DNA from: an uncultured Sphingomonadaceae bacterium
GTDB taxonomy: Bacteria; Pseudomonadota; Alphaproteobacteria; Sphingomonadales; Sphingomonadaceae
Direction of reading: 5' to 3'
DNA: 64,000 nt
Assembly: GCA_913060895.1 (NCBI GenBank)
Contig: CAJXSN010000003.1
Coordinates: 1-64,000 of the forward strand
Position numbers and translations under genes: made by a program. Positions 57,163-64,000 of this stretch are shown here, piece after piece. A model generated the notes under the pieces. The model saw only the letters and a program-made list of their open reading frames with translations, was not told the origin of the DNA and made no database searches. How positions within the stretch are numbered: position 1 is the first letter of the stretch; each line of letters opens with the position of its first letter.

Positions 57163-58364
57163 CTGATCCGAACACCATAATCCGCATTGCCGCACGCGGC
57201 GACGGCATTACCGCCGACGGCCGCCATGCGGCTGGCGGTGTCACTGGCGACACGCTGCTGCCCGATGGCTCGCTCGAACATGGTCCACACCACGTGATCG
57301 CACCTTGCCGCCATTATGCGAAATGCGGCGCCTGCCAGTTGCAGCATGCGGACGAGACGGCGCTGGCAGGGTTTGTGCAGGACCGGGTGGTGCTGGGCGC
57401 GGAGGGGCAGGAGATTGCCGCTCTATCGGTCACCGCACCGCATCTATCCCCCCCGCGCTCCCGCCGCAGGGCAACGCTGCATTTCCAGCGCGCCGGCAGG
57501 CGGATCGTACTGGGTTTCCGCGAAGGCGGATCGCATCGCATCGTAGATATGGCAGAGTGCCATATTCTGCATCCCGATTTGTTTGCTGCGGTTGCACCGA
57601 TAAAGGCAATGCTGGCCAGATGGCCACAGGCCAAAGCAGGCGATGTCTCGCTGACGCTGGTGGATCAGGGCGTCGATCTGGGCCTGACGGGCGCAGCGCC
57701 GGAAGGGCTGGAGCAAACAGAGGCTCTACTCGATTTCGCGCGCGACCTGTCGCTTGCACGGCTTAGCGTCGATCATGGCTACGGCCCTGAAACCGCATGG
57801 GAGCCGGAGCCTGCCACTGTCACTCTGGGCCAGACAATCGTGCCCTTTCCAGTTGGTGCCTTTCTGCAGGCGACCAAAGACGGCGAGCAGGCGCTGGTTG
57901 CTGCTGCGAGGCACTGGCTGGGCAGCTCGGCGCGTATTTCAGATCTTTTTGCGGGGCTCGGCACTTTTGCATTCGCCCTGTCGGATAAAGCGCAGGTCGT
58001 GGCCATAGAGGCCGCGCGCGATGTGGTGATGGCAGCCAACGGCCCCGCGCGTCGATTGGCAAGACCTGTGGACTATATCCACCGCGATCTGTTCCGCAAT
58101 CCACTGGACGCGAAGGAGTGCAGCACATTCGATGCCATACTGCTGGATCCGCCCCGCGCCGGAGCCCGCGAACAGGTTGGCCAAATTGCGGAGAGCGATG
58201 TCGGGCGGGTAGTCTATATCAGCTGCAACCCCGCCAGTTGGGCACGCGATGCCAAGACTTTGGTGGAGGCGGGATTCGTGTTGGAGGAGCTGCGCCCGGT
58301 CGGTCAGTTCCGCTGGAGCACTCATGTGGAACTGGCCAGCCTGTTCGTGCGCTCGGGCACCTGA
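57159..58364 (+). CDS. RNA (uracil-5) methyltransferase, RlmD-like
   Basis: A SAM-dependent enzyme of the RlmC/RlmD/TrmA family that methylates uracil C5, most likely in 23S rRNA. The 401-residue protein starts at GTG 57159 in a GTGA overlap with nnrD. The N-terminal TRAM-like region is short. It contains cluster cysteines Cys50, Cys56 and Cys59 (CRHYAKCGAC) with the fourth in AECHIL. The methyltransferase part has ISDLFAGLGTFAFAL, LLDPPRAGAREQV and the catalytic Cys in VYISCNPASWARD. Which uracil it modifies is not determined by the sequence. It converges on the exosortase-associated genes with a four-base gap. Confidence 0.92.
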   Translation: MTDPNTIIRIAARGDGITADGRHAAGGVTGDTLLPDGSLEHGPHHVIAPCRHYAKCGACQLQHADETALAGFVQDRVVLGAEGQEIAALSVTAPHLSPPRSRRRATLHFQRAGRRIVLGFREGGSHRIVDMAECHILHPDLFAAVAPIKAMLARWPQAKAGDVSLTLVDQGVDLGLTGAAPEGLEQTEALLDFARDLSLARLSVDHGYGPETAWEPEPATVTLGQTIVPFPVGAFLQATKDGEQALVAAARHWLGSSARISDLFAGLGTFAFALSDKAQVVAIEAARDVVMAANGPARRLARPVDYIHRDLFRNPLDAKECSTFDAILLDPPRAGAREQVGQIAESDVGRVVYISCNPASWARDAKTLVEAGFVLEELRPVGQFRWSTHVELASLFVRSGT

Positions 58365-58368
58365 GGGG

Positions 58369-59163
58369 TCAAACGCTCCTCAGCGCGTCCAGTATCTGCA
58401 TGTCGTACCACTTACGGGCATGATCTTCGACAAAGGCATGGCTCGCACCATCACAGCTCATTACCCTGTCATCATCGGAGGGCCATGAGGCAGTGAATAT
58501 CTGTGCCGTCCTGTCTGCGCCGGCGAGCAGGAACCGCACAGGGCCATCATAACCCGCGATGCCGCCGGCCATACGTCCGGCCAGACCGCTGGGGGCAGAG
58601 CCCTTGCCGACAGAGCCGAGAATGCCGCCTGCCAGCTTGCGCAGATTGACTCCACCACTGACCAGTCGCCACAGTTCGCGCGGGTTTTTCAGTTTGGCGA
58701 GATAGCGCGCGCGAATGGCTTCCGGGGGCAGGGGGCTTTCATTGCCGGCACCGTCCGCCGCTTGTTCGATCGTCCACGGATTCGACAGTATCAGCCCGTC
58801 GCAGCCTGCCCCGCCAGCCAGCATCAGCGCGCTGGCGGCATCGCAATTTCCCAGACCGACGACCTTTTCAATCGCAGGGGCAATGGCGCGGAACGCATCG
58901 AGGGCTGCGCGAATATCTTTTGTGCTGGCCTCGAAACCGCGGTTCTCGCCCTCGCTATCGCCGATACCGCGGCGGTCGAAGCGGAAGACCGGGAAGCCCG
59001 CCTTGGCGATCCGCGCAGCCATTTGTGCTTGTCCGGAAAACGCGCCGGAGCGCAATTCATTGCCGCCACTGACTAGCAACAGCCCGGTTTTTGCAGGTGC
59101 CGTGTCCAGTGTACCGGCCAGCATGGATTGACCGCATCCGAAGGCAAGGTGAAGGCGGCTCAT
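58369..59163 (-). CDS. Alpha/beta hydrolase 1, exosortase A system-associated
   Basis: A 264-residue alpha/beta hydrolase matching the family found with exosortase A (hydrolase 1 type). The N-terminal strand and oxyanion part read LLLVSGGNELRSGAF, then FRFDRRGIGDSEG. The nucleophile elbow is GNCDAA (105-110), so the nucleophile would be Cys107 rather than serine, as is usual in this family. The catalytic His is in SHAFVED. Its actual substrate is unknown; a thioesterase or transferase role on carrier-bound intermediates fits the neighbourhood. The start overlaps the stop of hydrolase 2 (ATGA). Confidence 0.92.
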   Translation of the reverse strand: MSRLHLAFGCGQSMLAGTLDTAPAKTGLLLVSGGNELRSGAFSGQAQMAARIAKAGFPVFRFDRRGIGDSEGENRGFEASTKDIRAALDAFRAIAPAIEKVVGLGNCDAASALMLAGGAGCDGLILSNPWTIEQAADGAGNESPLPPEAIRARYLAKLKNPRELWRLVSGGVNLRKLAGGILGSVGKGSAPSGLAGRMAGGIAGYDGPVRFLLAGADRTAQIFTASWPSDDDRVMSCDGASHAFVEDHARKWYDMQILDALRSV

Positions 59164-59852
59164 TGGGCGCGCTCCGCATCGCCCAGACCCATCGCCAGGG
59201 TAGCAGCCAGTGCGTCGGCCTGGTCGGTATCGAAATCCGGTTCTGCCCTAAGCCATAGCGCTCCGCCGCCCAGTTCCGATTGTTCAATCAGAGAAAGCTG
59301 GTCTGGAGCAGGTTTATTCGCCTCTTCCAGTTGCACGAACATCTGCGCGCCAATGGGCCACCCTGCCAGAGTGATGCCATCTGCGTGAGCCATATCGGTC
59401 AGCGTTTCGATGTTTTCCTCATGGCCCGCTTCACGCGAGGCAATTGTGCGGGCGCGCAGCATGGATCTCAGCAATTGCTTGCCGGCAACCGGACCGTAGA
59501 GCCAGCCGGGCAAACCTGCTGGCACCAGCAGCCCTCCACCGCGCACGGCCAGAACGTGGCTTATACGAAAATGCTCCACAGCAGCCTGCACTGCGGTGCG
59601 CCAGCTATCGAGCGTATGGTTCGTTAGGCAGGCTGTGCTCTCGTTACAGCCGGGCAGATCGGGCAGGAAACAGTCCACTCCGGATGCGTCCAGCCGCTGC
59701 ATTACCTCGACCAATTGATGCCGCAGCTTGTTATGTTCGTCGAACAAAGGTGGGATGAACAGCAGGCGCGACTGGCGACCGGCATCAAAAATGCGTGCGT
59801 TTTCCTCTGCAACTCCCCCGCCGGGTAGAGGACAGGGCCAGAGCGCAAACAT
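59160..59852 (-). CDS. Alpha/beta hydrolase 2, exosortase A system-associated
   Basis: A 230-residue protein of the hydrolase 2 type that accompanies exosortase A. Recognisable parts are RLLFIPPLFDEHNKLRHQLVEVMQ and CFLPDLPGCNEST, with a later VLAVRGGGLLVPAGL where the nucleophile elbow should be. No serine or cysteine stands at the elbow (VRGGG), so catalysis by the usual triad is unlikely, which agrees with the family being atypical. It overlaps hydrolase 1 by four bases and follows the acyl carrier protein by nine, so it belongs to one transcript with both. Confidence 0.9.
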   Translation of the reverse strand: MFALWPCPLPGGGVAEENARIFDAGRQSRLLFIPPLFDEHNKLRHQLVEVMQRLDASGVDCFLPDLPGCNESTACLTNHTLDSWRTAVQAAVEHFRISHVLAVRGGGLLVPAGLPGWLYGPVAGKQLLRSMLRARTIASREAGHEENIETLTDMAHADGITLAGWPIGAQMFVQLEEANKPAPDQLSLIEQSELGGGALWLRAEPDFDTDQADALAATLAMGLGDAERAQ

Positions 59853-59861
59853 GATCCTGAG

Positions 59862-60182
59862 TCAGCTTTCCGCGACTTTGGCTTCTGCGAAGGCGAGGAG
59901 GCCACCATAAGTTTCCAGCATTTCGCCATCGACATCATCATCTTCTATGATGATGTCCAGCCGGTCTTCCATTTCGGTCAGCAGCCCTGCGACAGCCATA
60001 GAATCGAGTTCGGGCAGATGTCCGAACAGGCCGGTATCGGAGTCGAATATTTCGACTTCGTCGGGGTCAAGACCCAGCACATCGCACAGGATTGAACGCA
60101 AATCGCGGTCTATAGACACACGGCTGCGCAGTGCATTGTTCTCTGGCCCAGTGTTCGTTGGCGGAGCGGACTGTTCGGTCAT
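59862..60182 (-). CDS. Acyl carrier protein of the exosortase A cluster
   Basis: A 106-residue acyl carrier protein. The phosphopantetheine attachment site is Ser61 in PELDSMAVAGLL. The helices before and after it are typical of the fold, and the C-terminus is acidic (DRLDIIIEDDDVDGE). An N-terminal tail of about 25 residues is low in complexity. ATG 60182 is chosen over a start six residues earlier. It lies between the FemAB-like gene and the hydrolases. It would carry the acyl or aminoacyl intermediate that the divergent ligase activates; that role is inferred from context. Confidence 0.92.
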   Translation of the reverse strand: MTEQSAPPTNTGPENNALRSRVSIDRDLRSILCDVLGLDPDEVEIFDSDTGLFGHLPELDSMAVAGLLTEMEDRLDIIIEDDDVDGEMLETYGGLLAFAEAKVAES

Positions 60183-60220
60183 GATGGAAATTCTACCCAC
60201 GGTCGAAAGTGGGCCGCTCC

Positions 60221-61222
60221 CTAGCTTTCCGCGCCTTTCGACGCAAGGCGCGCGCCTAGGGCGGAGATGGTTCGTTTTGCCAGCGGAGGCCAGGCAGCGG
60301 GCTGTAAAGGATCAAGGCAGTCAATCCGGAATCGCGGGCGCACCTCTTCCATCCAGTCAGCCTTGTAGCGATCATTGCCTGTTCCGAAGTCGACAAACTC
60401 TACGCCATCGATGTCGATAACATGTTCGAAGAGGGCTGCACTTAGGGTCGTGCCGGCAGACAGGGTCTTGCGCGCTTCCAGATGGGCGAGCTTGTGAATA
60501 TAAGCGACCCCGTTTTCAACGGTCCAGAACTGGGCCGCCACCGGCTCGCCGTCGTGGCGGGCCACAGCGAGGCGGATACGGCCCGCTGCGCCTTCTTCGG
60601 CGGCAAAGCGCCTGAGGAGGTCCGGCGTGCCTTCTTCCGGTTTCCAGCTCTCACTATAGATCGCCTGATAGGCTTCCCATGCGGCCGCGTCGAAATGCGT
60701 TAGCAGTTGAACCTCGACCTTCTTGGCCTTGCGTTTCAGCGTTGTACGCATCCGGCCCGGACGGCTGGCCCAATAGTCGGCAAAGCTGCGCCCAGCTACT
60801 CTCAGTACATGATTGTGGTCGCACTGCTCTCGGCGAACTTGCCAGCCTGCGCCTCTGAAGGCCTTTACCAGCCGGCTTGCCGATCCGTCTTCGTCAGGGA
60901 CAGGCCACAAGGTTACTCTGTGCGAGCGGCTGCGCAAATCGCGCGCGATACTCGCTAGCAGGCGGTCCCCTTCTGCGCCCTCGGGTGCAAGTTGCCGCCA
61001 TGTGAAGCTGTACCAGTTGCGTAAGGGCTCTATCCTGCCCTGTGTCTCGGTCAGCGCCATGGCGGCCAGCGTATCCCCATCGCTCGCCATCGCAACCAGT
61101 GGCCGCGTATCGCTGGCGAGCAATTCGAACCATTCAGGCCTGTCGAACGGAGACGATGCAAAAGCACGTGTTCCTTGCAAGACGTTAACCCTGTCGTGAT
61201 AGCTGGCAGCAATCGCATTCAC
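60221..61222 (-). CDS. FemAB-like acyltransferase, PEP-CTERM system-associated
   Basis: The 333-residue protein matches the FemAB-related, GNAT-fold family associated with PEP-CTERM/exosortase A systems. Recognisable segments are WYSFTWRQLAP, FRGAGWQVRREQCDHNHVL and RMRTTLKRKAKKVEVQ (the RTTLKRK stretch is typical of the family). The late core FWTVENGVAYIHKLAHLEARKTLSAGTTLSAALFEHVID and FGTGNDRYKADWMEE follow. FemAB-type enzymes transfer aminoacyl groups, which fits a carrier-protein pathway. The start at 61222 lies only 20 bases from the start of the divergent ligase gene. The acyl acceptor is unknown. Confidence 0.93.
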   Translation of the reverse strand: MNAIAASYHDRVNVLQGTRAFASSPFDRPEWFELLASDTRPLVAMASDGDTLAAMALTETQGRIEPLRNWYSFTWRQLAPEGAEGDRLLASIARDLRSRSHRVTLWPVPDEDGSASRLVKAFRGAGWQVRREQCDHNHVLRVAGRSFADYWASRPGRMRTTLKRKAKKVEVQLLTHFDAAAWEAYQAIYSESWKPEEGTPDLLRRFAAEEGAAGRIRLAVARHDGEPVAAQFWTVENGVAYIHKLAHLEARKTLSAGTTLSAALFEHVIDIDGVEFVDFGTGNDRYKADWMEEVRPRFRIDCLDPLQPAAWPPLAKRTISALGARLASKGAES

Positions 61223-61242
61223 GAGGACACTTCTCCATTCCC

Positions 61243-62769
61243 ATGCAGCTATCGCCTGATACTCTCGCCAAACCGCTCGACCATCTGGCGATGCGCGGTG
61301 CCGACAATGACCCTGCGCTCGTGCTGCGTTCAGGCACGCTTACCTATCAGGGCTTAAGAAGCCGTATCGCGCTGCTGGCGGCATGGCTGGCCTCCGAGGT
61401 GCCCGATAGGGGCGCTCGGGTGGCGAGCTGGGCGGCGAAGGGCGAACTGACTTGCCTGCTACCCCTCGCATGTGCGCGAGCAGGGCTGGTCCATGTACCG
61501 GTCAATCCACTGCTGAAGCGGGCTCAGGTGGCGCATATTCTGGGCGATTGCGGTTCTGCGATGCTGCTGGGAACGGCTGCCCGGCTGAAAACGCTGGATG
61601 ATAGCGATCTGCCTGCCGGATGCCGCGTATTCGACGAGAACGCAGTATGGGCTGCTGCCGAAGCGAACTGCGGATCTATGGGTCCTTCATCGGCTGACCC
61701 GGATGATCTAGCCGCGATTCTTTACACCAGCGGCTCCACAGGGCGCCCCAAGGGTGTGATGCTCAGCCACACCAATATGTGGCTCGGCGCGGAAAGCGTC
61801 GCGGCTTATCTCGATATGGCGGCAGATGACGTGGTGCTGGGCGTTCTTCCGCTCAGTTTCGATTACGGCCAGAACCAATTGCTGAATGCCTGGTATGCGG
61901 GGGCCTGCGTCGTCCCGCTCGATTATCTGTTTGCACGTGATGTGGTGAAGGCCTGCGCGAAACATGGGGTAACTACGCTGGCGGCGGTTCCGCCGCTGTG
62001 GGTTCAGCTTATCGAAGCCGACTGGACTGCTGAATCTATAGCCCCAATGCGCCGGATGACCAATTCGGGCGGCGCGCTGACTAGGCAGGTTGTGAGCGAG
62101 CTTCGCAGCCTGTTCCCTGAAGCGCGGCTGTTTCCAATGTACGGGTTGACCGAGGCGTTTCGCTCGACATTTCTCGACCCCGGTCTGGTCGATAAACACC
62201 CAACCTCTATGGGAACTGCGATTCCGCATGCCGAGATTTTGGTGATCGCCGATAACGGCGCTGTCGCTGCTTCTGGCGAAGAGGGCGAGCTTGTCCATTG
62301 CGGACCATTGGTGGCGCAGGGTTACTGGCAGGATGCCATCCGGACTGCCGAGCGTTTCAAATCCGCGCCCTCCGTTTCACGGTATGGCGGCACAGCCGTC
62401 TGGTCCGGCGATCGGGTGATACGCGACGAGAAGGGTCTGCTCTATTTTGTCGGACGGCGCGATGCGATGATCAAAAGTGCTGGCAACCGGATCAGCCCAC
62501 AGGAAGTGGAAGAGGCAGCCTTGGCAACGGGGCTGGTAGCCGAAGCTGTCGCTTTGGGCGTGAAGGACGAGCGGCTGGGGCAGGCGGTCCATCTGGTCGT
62601 CCGGGCGGAGCCGGATGCGATGAACGCCGAAACTGCGCTGCCAGGCGCACTGGCCAGAGACCTTCCCAATTTCATGCAGCCGCAGACTATTCACTGGCGT
62701 GAGACAATGCCGCTAAATCCCAATGGAAAACTGGACAGAACTGCGCTTGCGAAGGAGGTTGGGGCATGA
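61243..62769 (+). CDS. AMP-forming acyl ligase, exosortase A system-associated
   Basis: A 508-residue AMP-dependent ligase of the family found with exosortase A. It has the P-loop LYTSGSTGRPKGV at residues 160-172, the YGLTEAFRST motif, GEEGELVHCGPLVAQGYW, the hinge GRRDAMIKSAGNRISPQEVEE and the catalytic Lys in NPNGKLDRTAL near residue 499. It would activate a carboxylic acid as an adenylate and load it on CoA or, more likely here, on the nearby carrier protein. The stop overlaps the start of the PLP decarboxylase (ATGA). ATG 61243 lacks a clear ribosome site; 61288 is an alternative. Confidence 0.93.
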   Translation: MQLSPDTLAKPLDHLAMRGADNDPALVLRSGTLTYQGLRSRIALLAAWLASEVPDRGARVASWAAKGELTCLLPLACARAGLVHVPVNPLLKRAQVAHILGDCGSAMLLGTAARLKTLDDSDLPAGCRVFDENAVWAAAEANCGSMGPSSADPDDLAAILYTSGSTGRPKGVMLSHTNMWLGAESVAAYLDMAADDVVLGVLPLSFDYGQNQLLNAWYAGACVVPLDYLFARDVVKACAKHGVTTLAAVPPLWVQLIEADWTAESIAPMRRMTNSGGALTRQVVSELRSLFPEARLFPMYGLTEAFRSTFLDPGLVDKHPTSMGTAIPHAEILVIADNGAVAASGEEGELVHCGPLVAQGYWQDAIRTAERFKSAPSVSRYGGTAVWSGDRVIRDEKGLLYFVGRRDAMIKSAGNRISPQEVEEAALATGLVAEAVALGVKDERLGQAVHLVVRAEPDAMNAETALPGALARDLPNFMQPQTIHWRETMPLNPNGKLDRTALAKEVGA

Positions 62770-64000
62770 GTGTGAAACCCAAACCTGTCGGCCCTATCCC
62801 TTCGGGCTACGAAACTGTTGATGGCGAGTTGGCCATTGCGGGCAAGCCTGTAAGCTCGCTGGTAGAGGAAGCTGGTGGATCGCCGCTATTTGTCTATTCG
62901 CGCGACAGGCTGACTGCGCGCATGGAAATGCTGCGTTCTGCCATGCCGAAACGGCTGGCCATTAACTATGCCATCAAGGCCAACCCTTTCGAACCTCTGC
63001 TGCAACATATGGCGCCGCTGGTCGATGGTTTCGACATCGCTTCCGGCGGAGAGCTGGAAATACTGCGCGGGGCCGGAATTGATCTGGCACGCGTCAGTTT
63101 TGCCGGGCCGGGCAAGCGTGACGATGAATTGAACGCAGCCATTGCGGCTGGGGTTACGCTGAACCTGGAATCCGAAAACGAAGCACGGCGTGCTCTGACA
63201 ATCGCGGACAAGCTGGGCATCACCCCCCATCTGGCGATCCGCGTCAATCCCGACTTCGATATGAAGGGGTCGGGTATGAAGATGGGCGGCGGGGCCAAGC
63301 AGTTCGGTGTGGATGCGGAGCGCGTTCCCGCTCTGGGCCGCGAACTGCTGGCTGCGGGTGCGAAGTGGCTCGGCCTGCATATCTACACCGGATCCCAGGC
63401 GCTTTCTGCCGAGGCGATTATCGAAACACAGGCCAATGTGCTGGCTCTGGCAGACCGCATCGCAAGCGACATCGGGCAGCCTTTACCAAAGCTCAATATG
63501 GGCGGCGGGTTCGGGATTCCCTATTTTCATGGGGATGAAGAACTGGATGTTTCTGCCATCGGTTCTGCCTTGTCTGCACGCTTCGATGCTTTGCCCGATA
63601 CGCTTAAAGACGCGCATTTATGTATCGAATTGGGTAGGTATCTGGTGGGGCTTGCGGGGGTGTATCTGACCCGGATTGTTGACCGGAAAGACAGCCACGG
63701 CGAAACCTTTCTGATTACCGATGGCGGCTTGCATCATCAACTGGCCGCATCGGGCAATTTCGGAACCGTGGTGCGGCGCAACTATCCTGTTGCTATCGCA
63801 AGCAGATTCGGCGCGCCAGCCGATGATTTGGCGAGCGTGGTCGGATGCCTGTGCACTCCGCTGGACCGGCTCGCCGACCGGGCGCACCTACCACGCGCCG
63901 AAGTGGGCGATCTGGTCGCGGTTTTCTGCGCCGGGGCATACGGGGCTACGGCATCGCCAGCAGCCTTTCTGGGGCAGGGCCCGGCAAGGCAAATGCTCGC
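62766..64000 (+). CDS. PLP-dependent decarboxylase, exosortase A system-associated (partial, runs off window)
   Basis: The first 411 codons of a fold-type III PLP-dependent decarboxylase of the diaminopimelate/ornithine decarboxylase class, of the subfamily that accompanies exosortase A. The PLP lysine is Lys71 in INYAIKANP. Further motifs are FDIASGGELEIL, LGLHIYTGSQ, the glycine loop NMGGGFGIPYF, the CIELGRYLV arginine segment and VGCLCTPLDRLAD. VFCAGAYGATASPAAF near the end supplies the active-site tyrosine. The open frame has no stop up to the window end; about 5-10 residues are probably missing. It starts within the ligase stop (ATGA). The substrate is an unknown amino acid. Confidence 0.94.
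   Translation, partial: MSVKPKPVGPIPSGYETVDGELAIAGKPVSSLVEEAGGSPLFVYSRDRLTARMEMLRSAMPKRLAINYAIKANPFEPLLQHMAPLVDGFDIASGGELEILRGAGIDLARVSFAGPGKRDDELNAAIAAGVTLNLESENEARRALTIADKLGITPHLAIRVNPDFDMKGSGMKMGGGAKQFGVDAERVPALGRELLAAGAKWLGLHIYTGSQALSAEAIIETQANVLALADRIASDIGQPLPKLNMGGGFGIPYFHGDEELDVSAIGSALSARFDALPDTLKDAHLCIELGRYLVGLAGVYLTRIVDRKDSHGETFLITDGGLHHQLAASGNFGTVVRRNYPVAIASRFGAPADDLASVVGCLCTPLDRLADRAHLPRAEVGDLVAVFCAGAYGATASPAAFLGQGPARQML

Overview
The window looks like one contig end from an aerobic alphaproteobacterium of about 60% GC, most likely order Sphingomonadales and close to the Erythrobacteraceae. This placement is inferred from gene content (bamD-recN-ligA order, sdhCDA, korAB, an exosortase A-associated block) and from the style of the interspersed palindromic repeats. 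No rRNA, tRNA, CRISPR array, transposase or prophage was seen. Bases 1-47 are not genomic: they read as an Illumina Nextera adapter (P7 tail, an 8-base i7 index, then the read-2 transposon end), so position 48 is the first genomic base. Coding density is very high. No gap without a gene exceeds about 220 bases, and many neighbours overlap by 1-22 bases.

Layout. 129-6188: outer-membrane assembly lipoprotein bamD, then recN, an unknown lower-GC lipoprotein, ligA and a CinA-like protein, the last four with overlapping stop/start codons. 6203-9856: two short-chain dehydrogenases, a class A beta-lactamase-like protein and prmA. 10028-12687: sdhC-sdhD-sdhA, with no sdhB following. 12880-18488: cyclophilin, CreD, a zinc metalloprotease, 3-hydroxybutyrate dehydrogenase and an M28 peptidase. 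18584-24224: guaB, an RsmB-like rRNA methyltransferase, a TPR protein, a tandem universal stress protein, rppH and an HSL-type esterase. 24412-28308: ferredoxin-dependent 2-oxoacid oxidoreductase korA/korB, an EF-hand lipoprotein and a strong terminator. 28350-33420: YdjM-type membrane hydrolase, photolyase, cyclopropane-fatty-acid-synthase-like enzyme and a serine hydrolase. 33447-36107 (minus): PilZ protein, a dehydrogenase and purF. 36328-44790: lolC-lolD, a 93-residue orphan, glutathione peroxidase, a small membrane protein, dnaE and an AlkK-like acyl-CoA ligase. 44934-50069: DUF1330 protein, then on the minus strand an AT-rich HEPN-like gene, a PA0069-type radical SAM protein, moaB, a lytic transglycosylase and a uracil-DNA-glycosylase-like protein. 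50195-58364: ETF-ubiquinone oxidoreductase, ispE, an N-formylglutamate-amidohydrolase-like protein, ilvD, a lipoprotein, nnrD and an rRNA (uracil-5) methyltransferase.

58369 to the end is the most distinctive region: genes that accompany exosortase A / PEP-CTERM protein sorting and exopolysaccharide clusters. Four lie on the minus strand (a FemAB-like acyltransferase, an acyl carrier protein and two alpha/beta hydrolases). Two diverge on the plus strand (an AMP-forming acyl ligase and a PLP-dependent decarboxylase cut by the window edge). Ligase, carrier protein, decarboxylase, aminoacyl-type transferase and hydrolases together look like a small carrier-protein pathway whose product is unknown. 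The exosortase itself should lie just beyond position 64000.

Other points of interest are the AT-rich HEPN-like gene, the unknown lipoprotein inside the repair operon, a CinA-like protein without its usual active-site residues, the absence of sdhB, and three different palindromic repeats that each sit directly in front of a start codon.
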